Below, in pieces: positions 17,276 to 26,430 of a DNA stretch of 64,000 nt. How positions within the stretch are numbered: the first letter of the stretch is position 1; the number at the start of each line of letters is the position of its first letter. The notes below the pieces were generated by a model that saw only the letters and a list, made by a program, of their open reading frames with translations, searched no databases and was not told the origin of the DNA. Source of the stretch: Psychroserpens algicola (GTDB lineage: Bacteria > Bacteroidota > Bacteroidia > Flavobacteriales > Flavobacteriaceae); contig NZ_JACNMJ010000003.1 of NCBI RefSeq assembly GCF_014526325.1, positions 62,001 through 126,000 on the forward strand. Reading direction: 5' to 3'. The position numbers and the translations under genes were made by a program.

Positions 17276-17983
17276 TTAATCCTGTAATGCAAATACTTTT
17301 TGCAATAGACTTGTGGTTCTAGAAGACACCTTAGATCTAATCTCTTTTTCTTCTACGGCAATCATAGTGTACACACCTTTTAAAGCTTCACCTGTCACAT
17401 AATCAGTCAAATCAGGATTTACATTACTTGTAAAAGGTATCGCATTATACTTATTTATTAAGTTTTCCCAGATTTGATCGGCTCCAACTTTTGAGAACGA
17501 ACTGTTAATTACAGGTTTAAATTTATCGTATAATGCAGTCTGAGTTTTACTGGTTAAATATTGCGTTGCAGCATCATCATTTCCAAGTAAAATCGTTTTA
17601 GCATCATTAAATGTAATGTCCTTTATGGCGTCAATAAATATAGGAGTCGCTTCGCTAACAGCATCTTCGGCAGCTCGGTTTAAAACTTTTAATCCTTCAT
17701 CAGCTAAGTTGCCTAAGCCTATGTCACGTAAACCCTTGTCTACTTTTTGTAGTTCTTGAGGTAATGCTATTTTAACTAATTCATTCTTGAAAAAGCCATC
17801 TTTTTGAGTGAGCTTACTCACTTGCTTGTCTATGCCTAAGTCTAAAGCTTGGCGCAGGCCAGAGGCAATGTCTGCATTGCTGAGAACATCTCCGCCTTGA
17901 GGGAGATTATTAACCACGTCTTGCAATTCAGCACAAGCTGTGAAGTTTAAAATAAGAATAAAAGCTAAAATTTTACGAATCAT
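17276..17983 (-). CDS. DUF4197 domain-containing lipoprotein
   Basis: A 235-residue protein with a lipobox-type start (ILAFILILNFTAC, Cys17), so probably an outer- or inner-membrane lipoprotein. The mature part is all helical: ALDLGIDKQVSKLTQKDGFFKNELVKIALPQELQKVDKGLRDIGLGNLADE fits the DUF4197 family, with the second half (FNDAKTILLGNDDAATQYLTSKT) also typical. The family is widespread in Bacteroidetes and Proteobacteria but has no known role. It is a single gene with its own terminator. Confidence 0.88.
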   Translation of the reverse strand: MIRKILAFILILNFTACAELQDVVNNLPQGGDVLSNADIASGLRQALDLGIDKQVSKLTQKDGFFKNELVKIALPQELQKVDKGLRDIGLGNLADEGLKVLNRAAEDAVSEATPIFIDAIKDITFNDAKTILLGNDDAATQYLTSKTQTALYDKFKPVINSSFSKVGADQIWENLINKYNAIPFTSNVNPDLTDYVTGEALKGVYTMIAVEEKEIRSKVSSRTTSLLQKVFALQD

Positions 17984-18141
17984 AATTTCGGGTTATTAAT
18001 TAAGATGCAAATATAAAGTATAAAACTTTTTAGAGTTTAAAATTTTGTAAATAAGGTCTTAAAGAAAATTTAAATTTTTAGTATAAAATACTATTTTAGC
18101 ATAATAGTTGTTAATATTAAGGGAGTAATAAAAACAAATTG

Positions 18142-19254
18142 ATGAATTTATACAAACGCTTATTAATCCTAATATGTTTTGTTATATCGAGTTTTAGCTA
18201 TGGCCAAATTCGATTTTCTGAAACGATTCAAACTTCCAAAACAGCAACAAATACTGAAGCTTCCTTATTTTTTATTGATTTTTGGGCAACCTGGTGTAAA
18301 CCTTGTGTCTATGCTTCAGAATATCTGGGTGTATTACAAAAACAATATCCTGACCGGTTTTATGTAGTCTCTTTGTCAGAAGAAAATCCTGATGTGGTTA
18401 AACGATTTTTAAAGAAGCATCCAACAGATTTAGCAGTATCTATAGATTATAAAGGTGAAACGTTCAAAGCTAATAATACACGAACATTGCCTTACGGACT
18501 ACTTATTAATGCAAATGGAACTGTGTTGTGGAAAGGAAGTCCGACAGATTTTAAGAAAACAGATTTAGAGCACTATTTAAGACAAAACACAAAAATCAAA
18601 GAAGTTAATAAGGTCTTGAAAGTCCAAAAGATAAAAGAAGAGGTCTTTAAAGCAGATTATATGCCTTCTGATGATTTTGAAATCAAGCAGCTTAAAAATG
18701 AAACCTTTGAAACTTTAGTGAGTAGTTCACGAGGTGACTATACAGTTTACAAAGGAGATCTAAAAAGTATAATAGCTAAGGAAAAAAAAATATTGAAGAG
18801 TCAGGTGCAAATTGCTCCGACTCTAAATAAAACCTACGAAGTTTATATCAAAAAGGGAGGTAATGGGTTATTTCCAATTTTGGAGGAGTTAAAATTAGAT
18901 ATATTTCATTCTGAAATTCAAGGAGAAGTGTTAATGCTAGACATATCTAATATGATCTGTTGGGATACACATCAAATAGATTGGGGAGAAAATACAGCCA
19001 ATTATCTAATAGACGATACTCAAATTCAAGCAGATAATGTCACTTTTGAAGATGTGATGTTTCAATTAGCTTCTGTTTTAAATTTGCCTTTAGCTACTAA
19101 AGGGGCAGAAGCTGATTTGGATAAACACGATTGGCAAATTCATCATCGTTTTTACAATTTAATGCAAACCAATTTGGAAGATGCTTATGGTATTAAAGCA
19201 ACAAAAGAAAAGGGACGCTTTAAAACGTATATGATAAGAAAAAAGACACCTTAA
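18142..19254 (+). CDS. TlpA-like thioredoxin-fold protein with C-terminal extension
   Basis: A 370-residue exported thiol-disulfide protein. The signal peptide ends near FSYGQ. The thioredoxin domain (about 30-150) has the active site FWATWCKPCVYAS, preceded by FIDFWA and followed by the cis-Pro region TRTLPYGLL. Residues 170-370 form an extra domain (YEVYIKKGGNGLFPILEELKLDIF, then FEDVMFQLASVLNLPLATKG) that resembles the DUF3738-like tails found on some TlpA proteins. The start is the ATG at 18142. A likely role is periplasmic disulfide reduction. The final codons overlap the terminator stem. Confidence 0.85.
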   Translation: MNLYKRLLILICFVISSFSYGQIRFSETIQTSKTATNTEASLFFIDFWATWCKPCVYASEYLGVLQKQYPDRFYVVSLSEENPDVVKRFLKKHPTDLAVSIDYKGETFKANNTRTLPYGLLINANGTVLWKGSPTDFKKTDLEHYLRQNTKIKEVNKVLKVQKIKEEVFKADYMPSDDFEIKQLKNETFETLVSSSRGDYTVYKGDLKSIIAKEKKILKSQVQIAPTLNKTYEVYIKKGGNGLFPILEELKLDIFHSEIQGEVLMLDISNMICWDTHQIDWGENTANYLIDDTQIQADNVTFEDVMFQLASVLNLPLATKGAEADLDKHDWQIHHRFYNLMQTNLEDAYGIKATKEKGRFKTYMIRKKTP

Positions 19255-19272
19255 AAAGGTGTCTTTTTTTTT
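19245..19272 (+). terminator. intrinsic terminator overlapping the thioredoxin gene stop
   Basis: GACACCTT and AAGGTGTC form an 8-bp stem over a 3-nt loop, then ten T. The stop codon TAA is part of the stem-loop. Confidence 0.9.
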
Positions 19273-19294
19273 TGATATGTTTAGAAAAGGCGTT

Positions 19295-20395
19295 CTAGTT
19301 ATTTAATATTCTAAACTCAGTACGTCTGTTTCTTCTGTGTTGTTCTTCTGAACAATCTACACCATTAGAACAACGGTTAGTTAATCTTGTCTCACCATAA
19401 CCCTTAGCAGATAAACGGCTTCTAGATATTCCTTTAGATACTAAGTAGTTAACTACAGAGTTTGCACGTTGTTGTGATAACGACATGTTGTAATCATCAT
19501 TACCTCTAGAATCTGTATGCGCCATGATTTCAATATTCACAGGTTTATCATTTAAGATAGGTAATAAAGTTTCGTCAATAGTACGCTTAGATGCTGGTGT
19601 TAAACGAGCACTAGCAGTTTCGTAAAAAATTGGAATAACAGTTGGGTTTAATAATTCACATTCAACTTCTTCCCAAGTTGTGATACCTCCTTTTTGATCA
19701 AGAATAGTTCTTGTAACAGTTTCTGTTCTGGCAGGAATTGTATTACTTCGTGTAGATGCAGGAACATCAATAACCTGACGTGTAATCGTCTTGTATTCAG
19801 CTGGTATTTCTACTTTATCCATACGAGCAGGAGTTTTTATAACTCTTTTCTTATAGGTAGCAGTACGCTCAGGTACAGGAACACTTGATGTGCTAGCGTC
19901 TGTAGCTAAAGTTGTGAAAGGAACATCTCTGTTAGTTGCAGGATACTCAACAAAACAAGCAGCAACACAGTCGTCTTTGTTTACAGAAGGACAGTCTTCA
20001 AGAATTTTGTATTCCCAACCCGAAGTTGCAGGATACGTTTGAAATGTTCTTGAATCTCTACCAAAAGTAGCAGGAATTACATTTAAATCTGTACGTGCTT
20101 CTTTACTTACATAGGATACATCAACAGTTTCGTATGTAGCTGGTGTATAAACAAATTTTTCTGTAGCTTCTTTAACTAACACAGTTTCCTCTACTGTTTT
20201 ATAAGTAGCAGGAACAACTTCTAAAGTTGTATAAGCAGGATAAACTTGTAAGGTTTCTGTAACCTCTTTAAATGTATCTTTTGTGATACACTTCACATAA
20301 CACTTTCCAGGTTCTGGATTTGTTGGAAGCCCTTGGGCTTGAACGTAACCTACACTAGCAAGCAAGCATAGGAATAAAAATAATTTTTGTTTCAT
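19295..20395 (-). CDS. OmpA-family protein with degenerate PA-Y-T repeats
   Basis: A 366-residue cell-envelope protein. A signal peptide (LFLFLCLLASVGYVQAQ) precedes about 200 residues built of imperfect repeats of the type VPATYKTVEETVLVKEA, TPATYETVDVSYVSKEA, IPAEYKTITRQVIDVPA. The C-terminal 120 residues are an OmpA peptidoglycan-binding domain: PIFYETASARLTPASKRTIDE, IEIMAHTDSRGNDDYNMSLSQQRANSV and GETRLTNRC...EEQHRRNRRTEF. It probably anchors the outer membrane to the wall. Four cysteines in the linker (CPSVNKDDCVAAC) and two near the end may form disulfides. It is a single gene. Confidence 0.9.
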   Translation of the reverse strand: MKQKLFLFLCLLASVGYVQAQGLPTNPEPGKCYVKCITKDTFKEVTETLQVYPAYTTLEVVPATYKTVEETVLVKEATEKFVYTPATYETVDVSYVSKEARTDLNVIPATFGRDSRTFQTYPATSGWEYKILEDCPSVNKDDCVAACFVEYPATNRDVPFTTLATDASTSSVPVPERTATYKKRVIKTPARMDKVEIPAEYKTITRQVIDVPASTRSNTIPARTETVTRTILDQKGGITTWEEVECELLNPTVIPIFYETASARLTPASKRTIDETLLPILNDKPVNIEIMAHTDSRGNDDYNMSLSQQRANSVVNYLVSKGISRSRLSAKGYGETRLTNRCSNGVDCSEEQHRRNRRTEFRILNN

Positions 20396-20675
20396 AATTA
20401 AAAATTAGTTAATGGTTATAGATATTTGTATAAGCCAACACATTTTGTGCGGCAATTAGTTAGACACCTAAATATTTGATAGGTCACTTTAGACTCTAAG
20501 AAGTAAAGTGTGGTTTTTATTAAAATTTTATCAAATCATCAAAATTAAAGGGTTTAATGCGTGAAATTAATAAAAAATTAACATAAAATAAAGTTAACAT
20601 TTAAAAATTTAATATAAAAAACCTTACAAAAACAACTTGGTGTAATGATGAAAACTCTTAAAAAGTAAATTTTTG

Positions 20676-21524
20676 CTAATAAAAAATAACAGTCTTATTA
20701 TTATAGACCATAACCTTGCGGTTGATGTGGTGTTTAATTGCAGTCGCAAGCACAATTTTTTCTAGATCTCGTCCTTTTGTAATTAAATCCTTTATAGAAT
20801 AGGTGTGAGATACCCTCGCAACGTCTTGTTCTATAATGGGACCTGCATCTAGTTCTTCGGTAATATAATGACTAGTTGCTCCTATAATTTTCACACCTCT
20901 TTTTAATGCAGAATGGTAGGGTTTTGCACCTACAAATGCTGGTAAAAATGAATGGTGAATATTGATAATCTTATTATGGTAGCGCTCTATTAATTTGGTC
21001 GAAACAATCTGCATATATCTGGCTAGAACGATAAAGTCTACGTTATGATGTTCTAAGAGTTTTAGTTGCTTTGCTTCAGCTTGTGCTTTAGTCGTTTTCG
21101 ATACTGGAATATGATAAAACGGAATATTAAAATTATCTGCAATAGGTTGCAAATCCTTGTGATTGCTGATAATGAAGGGTATTTCACAATGTAATTCTCC
21201 TGAGCTATAACGACCAAGAATGTCATAAAGACAATGGTCATATTTTGACACAAAAATTGCCATTTTTGGTTGTTCTTCGGCATCATAAATACGCCATTTC
21301 ATTTGAAATTTATCTACCAATACATGTTTGAAATTTGAAGTGAACTTATCCATAGATAGCGAATCAAATTCACTTTCAATACGCATAAAAAAGATATTTT
21401 GTTCACGGTCCACATGCTGGTCAATATAGACAATGTTTCCACTGTGATCTGCTATAAATTTGGTGACCGATGCAATGATTCCAGATTGATCTTTACAATG
21501 AATTTGTAGGGTGATTTTTTTCAT
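20676..21524 (-). CDS. purU: formyltetrahydrofolate deformylase
   Basis: Hydrolyses 10-formyl-THF to formate and THF, balancing one-carbon pools. At 282 residues it has an N-terminal ACT domain (about 1-85, HCKDQSGIIASVTKFIADHSGNIVYIDQHVD) and a formyltransferase domain. The catalytic set is Asn-His-Asp: IINIHHSFLPAF, GATSHYITEELDAGPII. It is normal length and complete. The 280-bp stretch upstream of the OmpA gene that separates the two (20396-20675) is AT-rich and shows only a weak CACTTTA/TAAAGTG inverted repeat. Confidence 0.95.
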   Translation of the reverse strand: MKKITLQIHCKDQSGIIASVTKFIADHSGNIVYIDQHVDREQNIFFMRIESEFDSLSMDKFTSNFKHVLVDKFQMKWRIYDAEEQPKMAIFVSKYDHCLYDILGRYSSGELHCEIPFIISNHKDLQPIADNFNIPFYHIPVSKTTKAQAEAKQLKLLEHHNVDFIVLARYMQIVSTKLIERYHNKIINIHHSFLPAFVGAKPYHSALKRGVKIIGATSHYITEELDAGPIIEQDVARVSHTYSIKDLITKGRDLEKIVLATAIKHHINRKVMVYNNKTVIFY

Positions 21525-21614
21525 ATCAATACTCCAATTTAAGTCAACTAAGTTACTGTAAAATCATTCCGACCGTTTTGAAAATTTAACTTTTAGATAA
21601 TTGATTATAAACTC

Positions 21615-21643
21615 TTGTATTTTTTGAATATTCCGTAAATTTG
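21615..21643 (+). promoter_or_regulatory. promoter of the mutase gene (TTG-N18-TAAATTTG)
   Basis: TTG at 21615-21617 and an exact TAnnTTTG box (TAAATTTG) at 21636-21643, 18 bp apart, 27 bp before the ATG. It is a good fit to the flavobacterial consensus. Confidence 0.65.
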
Positions 21644-21670
21644 TGTCTTTAAATCCTCATAATATTACGA

Positions 21671-24600
21671 ATGAAGCAAGTCGCACCTTATAAGCCAAAA
21701 CATAAAGTTAGAATCGTAACTGCAGCATCACTATTTGATGGGCATGATGCATCTATTAATATCATGCGTCGAATTATTCAGGCCACAGGTGTTGAGGTGA
21801 TTCATTTAGGCCACGATAGAAGTGTTGAAGAAGTCGTTAATACAGCTATTCAAGAGGATGTCAATGCTATTTGTATGACGTCCTATCAAGGTGGTCATAA
21901 TGAGTATTTTAAATACATGCACGATCTTTTAAAGGAGAAAGGCGCTGGTCATATCAAAATCTTCGGTGGTGGAGGTGGTGTGATTTTACCTTCGGAAATT
22001 AAAGAGCTCATGGACTACGGTATTGACCGAATCTACTCTCCGGATGACGGACGAGAAATGGGACTGCAAGGCATGATTAATGATTTGGTTCAACAATCAG
22101 ATTTTGCCATTGGAGATACTTTAAATGGCGAACTTGATACGCTTCCGAAGAAAAACCCTAAAGCTATAGCACGTGTGATTTCTTCTGCTGAAAACTTTCC
22201 AGAAGTCGCCAAAGCAACTTTAGATGAAATTCATGTTAAAAATAAAAATTCTAAAACACCGGTTCTCGGAATTACAGGAACTGGTGGCGCAGGAAAATCG
22301 AGTTTGGTTGACGAACTGGTGAGACGCTTTTTAATCGATTTCCCCGAAAAAACTATAGGTATCGTTTCTGTAGATCCTTCAAAACGAAAAACAGGTGGTG
22401 CGCTTTTAGGCGACAGAATTAGAATGAATGCCATCAATTCACCTCGGGTTTATATGCGTAGTTTGGCGACACGTCAATCTAATTTAGCTTTGTCTAAATA
22501 CGTCAACGAAGCGGTAGAAGTGCTTAAAGCTGCCGAATATGATTTAATTATTTTAGAAACTTCGGGTATTGGTCAAAGTGATACCGAAATTATAGAACAT
22601 AGCGATGTGTCTTTGTATGTGATGACTCCAGAATTTGGTGCTGCCACACAACTCGAAAAAATCGATATGCTTGATTTTGCCGATTTAGTCGCTATCAATA
22701 AATTTGATAAACGTGGTTCGTTAGATGCTTTACGTGATGTGAAGAAACAATACATGCGCAACAATAATCTTTGGGATATTCCTCAAGATCAATTGCCTGT
22801 TTTTGGAACGATTGCCTCTCAATTTAATGACCCAGGAATGAATACGCTCTACAAAGCGATCATGGATAAGCTTGTAGAGAAAACAGATACCGATTTACAA
22901 TCGACCTTTCAAATTTCTGATGAAATGAGCGAAAAGGTGTTTGTGATTCCTCCAGCGAGAACCCGTTATTTATCTGAAATAGCTGAAAACAATCGCGCTT
23001 ACGATAAAACGGTCAATGATCAAGTAGAAGTAGCGCAAAGACTCTACGGCATTTATAAAACCATAGAATCTGTGGCTGAAACTACACCAGAACTTGATAA
23101 AGCTGGAATTAATAATGAGATCCTGAAACAAGTTCAGGATGATAACACAGACTTTGCAAGACTTCTTATTGCCGAATTTGATCGCGTAAAACTCAACCTC
23201 GATCCTTATAACTGGGAAGTGATTACGGGTTGGGACGACAAAGTTAATAAATACAAAAATCCGATTTATTCCTTTAAAGTTAGAGACAAGGAAATAAAAA
23301 TAGAAACGCATACCGAATCTTTATCGCACACGCAAATTCCGAAGGTCGCATTACCAAAGTATCAGGCTTGGGGAGATATTTTACGATGGACTTTACAAGA
23401 AAATGTGCCTGGCGAATTTCCGTATACTTCAGGATTGTATCCGTTTAAACGCACAGGTGAAGATCCCGCGCGTATGTTTGCTGGTGAAGGTGGGCCAGAA
23501 CGTACCAACCGTCGTTTTCACTATGTGAGTATGGGACTGCCTGCAAAGCGTTTATCGACGGCTTTTGACAGTGTGACGCTCTACGGAAATGATCCAGATC
23601 ACAGACCAGATATCTACGGAAAAATTGGTAATGCAGGTGTTTCAATCTGTTGTTTAGACGATGCTAAAAAATTGTATTCTGGTTTTAATTTAGCCGATGT
23701 AATGACCTCAGTGAGTATGACGATTAATGGTCCGGCTCCAATGTTATTAGGCTTTTTTATGAATGCAGCCATCGATCAGCAATGCGAAATTTATATCAAA
23801 GAAAACGGATTAGAAAAAGAGGTTGAAGCAAAAATAGCTAAACTCTATAAAGGAAAAGAACGTCCAACATACAATGGTGAATTACCTGAAGGCAATGATG
23901 GTTTAGGCTTGATGTTGCTTGGTGTTACTGGAGATCAAGTATTACCAGCAGATGTTTATAATGATATCAAAACCAAAACCATTGCTCAGGTGAGAGGAAC
24001 CGTTCAAGCCGATATTTTAAAAGAAGATCAGGCGCAAAATACCTGTATTTTTTCTACGGAATTTGCGCTGCGTTTAATGGGTGATGTTCAGGAATATTTT
24101 ATCGAAAATAACGTACGTAATTTCTATTCGGTGTCTATTTCAGGATACCATATTGCCGAAGCTGGCGCGAATCCAATTTCGCAATTGGCGTTTACTTTGG
24201 CTAACGGATTTACCTATGTTGAATATTATTTATCACGAGGTATGGACATCAATAAATTTGGTCCAAACCTATCGTTCTTTTTCTCCAATGGTATCGATCC
24301 AGAATATGCTGTGATTGGTCGTGTTGCACGAAAAATTTGGTCTAAAGCCATGAAGCATAAGTATGGGGCTAATGCCAGAGCGCAAATGTTGAAATATCAC
24401 ATTCAAACATCTGGACGTAGCTTACATGCTCAGGAAATCGACTTTAATGATATTCGTACAACGCTTCAAGCCTTGTATGCTATTTATGACAATTGTAATT
24501 CCTTACATACCAATGCATATGATGAAGCGATTACGACGCCTACGGAAGAATCGGTACGTCGTGCCATGGCCATTCAGTTGATTATTAATAAGGAATTAGG

Positions 24601-25087
24601 ATTAGCGAAAAATGAAAACCCAATTCAAGGCTCGTTTATTATTGAGGAATTAACCGACTTAGTAGAAGAAGCGGTGTTGCTGGAATTTGATCGAATTACA
24701 GAGCGTGGAGGTGTTTTAGGCGCAATGGAAACCATGTATCAGCGCAGTAAAATTCAGGAGGAAAGCTTGTATTACGAAACCTTAAAACACAACGGGCAAT
24801 TTCCTATTATTGGTGTGAATACATTCTTGAGTTCTAAAGGGTCTCCAACGGTTATTCCTGCGGAAGTCATTCGAGCGACTGAAGAAGAAAAGCAATTTCA
24901 GATTAACACTTTAGAAAACCTTCATAAAGCTAACGATACTACAACCTTGTTGAAAGACCTTCAGCATAAAGCCATTTCTAATGAAAATATTTTTGAAGCT
25001 TTAATGGATGTCTGTAAAGTGTGTTCTTTAGGTGAAATTACGTCAGCCTTGTTTGAAGTCGGAGGTCAGTATAGACGAAACATGTAA
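21671..25087 (+). CDS. icmF: fused acyl-CoA mutase (IcmF-type, B12-dependent)
   Basis: One 1138-residue chain with three parts. Residues 1-140 are the cobalamin-binding domain with DGHD at 23-26 (His25 ligates cobalt). Residues about 195-420 are the MeaB/ArgK-like GTPase chaperone with Walker [10 protein letters not shown] at 203-211. The rest is the mutase barrel with [18 protein letters not shown] and [14 protein letters not shown]. This order defines IcmF, which interconverts isobutyryl-CoA and butyryl-CoA or related acyl-CoAs; classic methylmalonyl-CoA mutase has a different layout and active-site segment. Residues 481-492 ([12 protein letters not shown]) are encoded by a palindromic repeat element inserted in the linker between the GTPase and the mutase. 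Confidence 0.92.
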   Translation: MKQVAPYKPKHKVRIVTAASLFDGHDASINIMRRIIQATGVEVIHLGHDRSVEEVVNTAIQEDVNAICMTSYQGGHNEYFKYMHDLLKEKGAGHIKIFGGGGGVILPSEIKELMDYGIDRIYSPDDGREMGLQGMINDLVQQSDFAIGDTLNGELDTLPKKNPKAIARVISSAENFPEVAKATLDEIHVKNKNSKTPVLGITGTGGAGKSSLVDELVRRFLIDFPEKTIGIVSVDPSKRKTGGALLGDRIRMNAINSPRVYMRSLATRQSNLALSKYVNEAVEVLKAAEYDLIILETSGIGQSDTEIIEHSDVSLYVMTPEFGAATQLEKIDMLDFADLVAINKFDKRGSLDALRDVKKQYMRNNNLWDIPQDQLPVFGTIASQFNDPGMNTLYKAIMDKLVEKTDTDLQSTFQISDEMSEKVFVIPPARTRYLSEIAENNRAYDKTVNDQVEVAQRLYGIYKTIESVAETTPELDKAGINNEILKQVQDDNTDFARLLIAEFDRVKLNLDPYNWEVITGWDDKVNKYKNPIYSFKVRDKEIKIETHTESLSHTQIPKVALPKYQAWGDILRWTLQENVPGEFPYTSGLYPFKRTGEDPARMFAGEGGPERTNRRFHYVSMGLPAKRLSTAFDSVTLYGNDPDHRPDIYGKIGNAGVSICCLDDAKKLYSGFNLADVMTSVSMTINGPAPMLLGFFMNAAIDQQCEIYIKENGLEKEVEAKIAKLYKGKERPTYNGELPEGNDGLGLMLLGVTGDQVLPADVYNDIKTKTIAQVRGTVQADILKEDQAQNTCIFSTEFALRLMGDVQEYFIENNVRNFYSVSISGYHIAEAGANPISQLAFTLANGFTYVEYYLSRGMDINKFGPNLSFFFSNGIDPEYAVIGRVARKIWSKAMKHKYGANARAQMLKYHIQTSGRSLHAQEIDFNDIRTTLQALYAIYDNCNSLHTNAYDEAITTPTEESVRRAMAIQLIINKELGLAKNENPIQGSFIIEELTDLVEEAVLLEFDRITERGGVLGAMETMYQRSKIQEESLYYETLKHNGQFPIIGVNTFLSSKGSPTVIPAEVIRATEEEKQFQINTLENLHKANDTTTLLKDLQHKAISNENIFEALMDVCKVCSLGEITSALFEVGGQYRRNM
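23111..23146. repeat. palindromic repeat element inside the mutase gene
   Basis: ATCCTGAA (23120-23127), a short loop and TTCAGGAT (23133-23140) form an 8-bp perfect stem, flanked by AATGAG and GATAAC. It is translated as [12 protein letters not shown]. It matches the copy at 28628-28663 (opposite orientation) and the leader copy at 15735-15766. Confidence 0.8.
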
Positions 25088-25103
25088 GCAGGAATCCAAT
25101 TTT

Positions 25104-25515
25104 GCAAAGCGAAGCGCATGCAAAATTGAGATTATCGCTTATCCCGAACTAGATTCGGGATCTCATAGCAGTATTAAAAGCAAAGCGAAGCGCATGCAAA
25201 ATTGTGATTATCGCTTATTCCGAACTGGATTCGGGATCTCATAGCAGTATTAAAGGCAAAGCGAAGCGCATGCAAAATTGAGATTATCGCTTATCCCGAA
25301 CTAGATTCGGGATCTCATAGCAGTATTAAAAGCAAAGCGAAGCGCATGCAAAATTGAGATTATCGCTTATCCCGAACTGGATTCGGGATCTCATAGCAGT
25401 ATTAAAAGCAAAGCGAAGCGCATGCAAAATTGAGATTATCGCTTATTCCGAACTGGATTCGGGATCTCATAGAAGTACTAAAAGTAAAGCGAAGCGCATG
25501 CAAAATCGAGATTAT
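25104..25515. repeat. tandem array of 76-bp units (5 full, 1 partial)
   Basis: Units begin with GCAAAGCGAAGCGCATGC at 25104, 25180, 25256, 25332, 25408 and (partial, GTAAAGC) 25484, exactly 76 bp apart. Each unit holds GCATGC, an AAGCG/CGCTT pair and a hairpin CCCGAACTAGATTCGGG followed by ATCTCATAG. That hairpin is a variant of the dispersed palindromic element. Units differ at only a few sites (for example ATTCCGAACTGG in units 2 and 5), so the duplications are recent. The array fills most of the 444-bp gap between the mutase stop and the toxin gene. Confidence 0.92.
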
Positions 25516-25531
25516 TTCTTTTTTGATTATT

Positions 25532-25819
25532 TTAAAGAATATGATCTAAATCTTGTTTTCCTATTATTGTCATTATTTCAATAATTTCTCCATTTATTTT
25601 GAAAAAAATACTGTCAGATCCACAAACACATCTTCGATATCCCTTTTTTATATAATCGACCGATTCAAAAGAAAATGGTCTTTGAGCAATAATTTTAAAA
25701 TAATCAAAAAAGGAGTTATAATATTTGTCAGCTTGAGTAATCCCAAACGTATTAACGCCATAATGATGAATTCTTATTAAATCTTCTTTAGCTGTATTAC
25801 TTATTCTAAATTCAGCCAT
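25532..25819 (-). CDS. RelE/ParE-family toxin
   Basis: A 95-residue toxin of a type II toxin-antitoxin pair. The ParE-like pattern is clear: FRISNTAKEDLIRIHHYGVNTFG at the start, PFSFESVDYIKKGYRRCVCGSDSIFFKINGEIIEIMTIIGKQD at the end. ParE members poison DNA gyrase while RelE members cut mRNA; sequence alone does not decide. The start overlaps the antitoxin stop by 8 bp, so the two are translationally coupled. It lies next to the tandem array. Confidence 0.88.
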   Translation of the reverse strand: MAEFRISNTAKEDLIRIHHYGVNTFGITQADKYYNSFFDYFKIIAQRPFSFESVDYIKKGYRRCVCGSDSIFFKINGEIIEIMTIIGKQDLDHIL

Positions 25820-26051
25820 TGAGTAAGTCCTTCGATTGTTTTAGAATTTGCGATTTACTGTCAGAAGTAAATCCGCTATTTTCAGCTCTTTCCAGCTTCG
25901 TTCTAATCCAATCAATTTGAACCTGTTGATTTCTTGCTTGTCTAATTAAATCATTGACTAATTCACTCTTACTTGAATATTCTTTATTGTCAACTTGATT
26001 TTTCAACCATTCATCATTGGGTTCTGTAAATGATATACTTTGTCTAGCCAT
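25812..26051 (-). CDS. ParD-family antitoxin
   Basis: A 79-residue ribbon-helix-helix protein. The N-terminal DNA-binding part (RQSISFTEPNDEWLKNQV, then YSSKSELVNDLIRQARNQQ) is typical for ParD/CC2985-type antitoxins, and the C-terminal helix would wrap the toxin. It is first in a two-gene operon with the toxin. A near-perfect 22-bp palindrome just upstream is the likely autoregulation site. Confidence 0.88.
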   Translation of the reverse strand: MARQSISFTEPNDEWLKNQVDNKEYSSKSELVNDLIRQARNQQVQIDWIRTKLERAENSGFTSDSKSQILKQSKDLLNG

Positions 26052-26060
26052 AATAATTCG

Positions 26061-26082
26061 TTTGATGTAAATTTACACCAAA
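26061..26082. promoter_or_regulatory. near-perfect 22-bp palindrome, probable ParD operator
   Basis: Centre TGTAAATTTACA is perfect; the outer arms TTTG and CAAA also match, with one mismatched pair. It lies 9 bp upstream of the antitoxin start and overlaps a -7-like CATATTTG on the minus strand (26079-26086), which fits repression by the ribbon-helix-helix antitoxin. Confidence 0.65.
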
Positions 26083-26217
26083 TATGAATCTTGTACAAGT
26101 TTTTATAATTATTGCAGCAAAGAGGTCAAGCAAACGTACATTCTTTAGTGAAATCATTACTTAAATTCAATGGTCTTAAAAAAGTTTCTCAAAAATGCAT
26201 CTTTTTTAAAACTCTCA

Positions 26218-26226
26218 CGTCTATAG
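26218..26226 (+). promoter_or_regulatory. possible ECF-type -10 element CGTCTATAG
   Basis: CGTC is a common core of ECF sigma -10 boxes. It lies 24 bp before the Cys-rich peptide ATG. A matching GTAAC-like -35 was not found, so this is only suggestive. Confidence 0.3.
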
Positions 26227-26250
26227 TATGAACCTTAAAAATGAAAACTT

Positions 26251-26352
26251 ATGAATTCTATAAATTGTACTTGTAACTGTGAAGGTTGCAAAGATGGAAA
26301 TTGTAACAACTGTACATGTGATAATTGTACATGTAGTAATTGTAACTGTTAA
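26251..26352 (+). CDS. cysteine-rich small peptide (33 residues, 11 Cys)
   Basis: ATG at 26251, TAA at 26350-26352. Eleven of 33 residues are cysteine, at 6, 8, 10, 13, 18, 21, 23, 26, 28, 31 and 33, set in C-x-C and C-x2-C pairs (NCTCDNCTCSNCNC). The rest is mainly Asn, Thr, Asp, with no hydrophobic core and no signal peptide. This spacing is like metallothioneins, so metal binding in the cytoplasm is the best guess, but no known family is recognised. The gene for a SigZ-like sigma factor begins 78 bp downstream on the same strand. Ten of 11 Cys codons are TGT. Confidence 0.62.
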   Translation: MNSINCTCNCEGCKDGNCNNCTCDNCTCSNCNC

Positions 26353-26430
26353 GTTATATGTAAATATTTAATTCGTAATGTCTGTTTTGGTAACTTTATA
26401 CTAGAATAGGCATTGCTTATTTTTAGGAGT

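Noticed and set aside
22970-23311. A 113-codon minus-strand frame inside the mutase gene
   Set aside because: It is antisense to a strongly conserved enzyme; its length comes from codon bias.
25104-25515. The repeat array as a CRISPR locus
   Set aside because: Units are contiguous 76-bp copies with no unique spacers, and no cas gene is near.
25032-25584. Open frames of 70-76 codons running through the repeat array
   Set aside because: They are made of the repeated DNA itself; a 76-bp unit shifts frame at each copy, and they overlap the mutase end.
26251-26352. The Cys-rich frame as a cysteine attenuator leader peptide
   Set aside because: No terminator/antiterminator pair follows, and the next gene is a sigma factor, not a cysteine or sulfur gene; not fully excluded.
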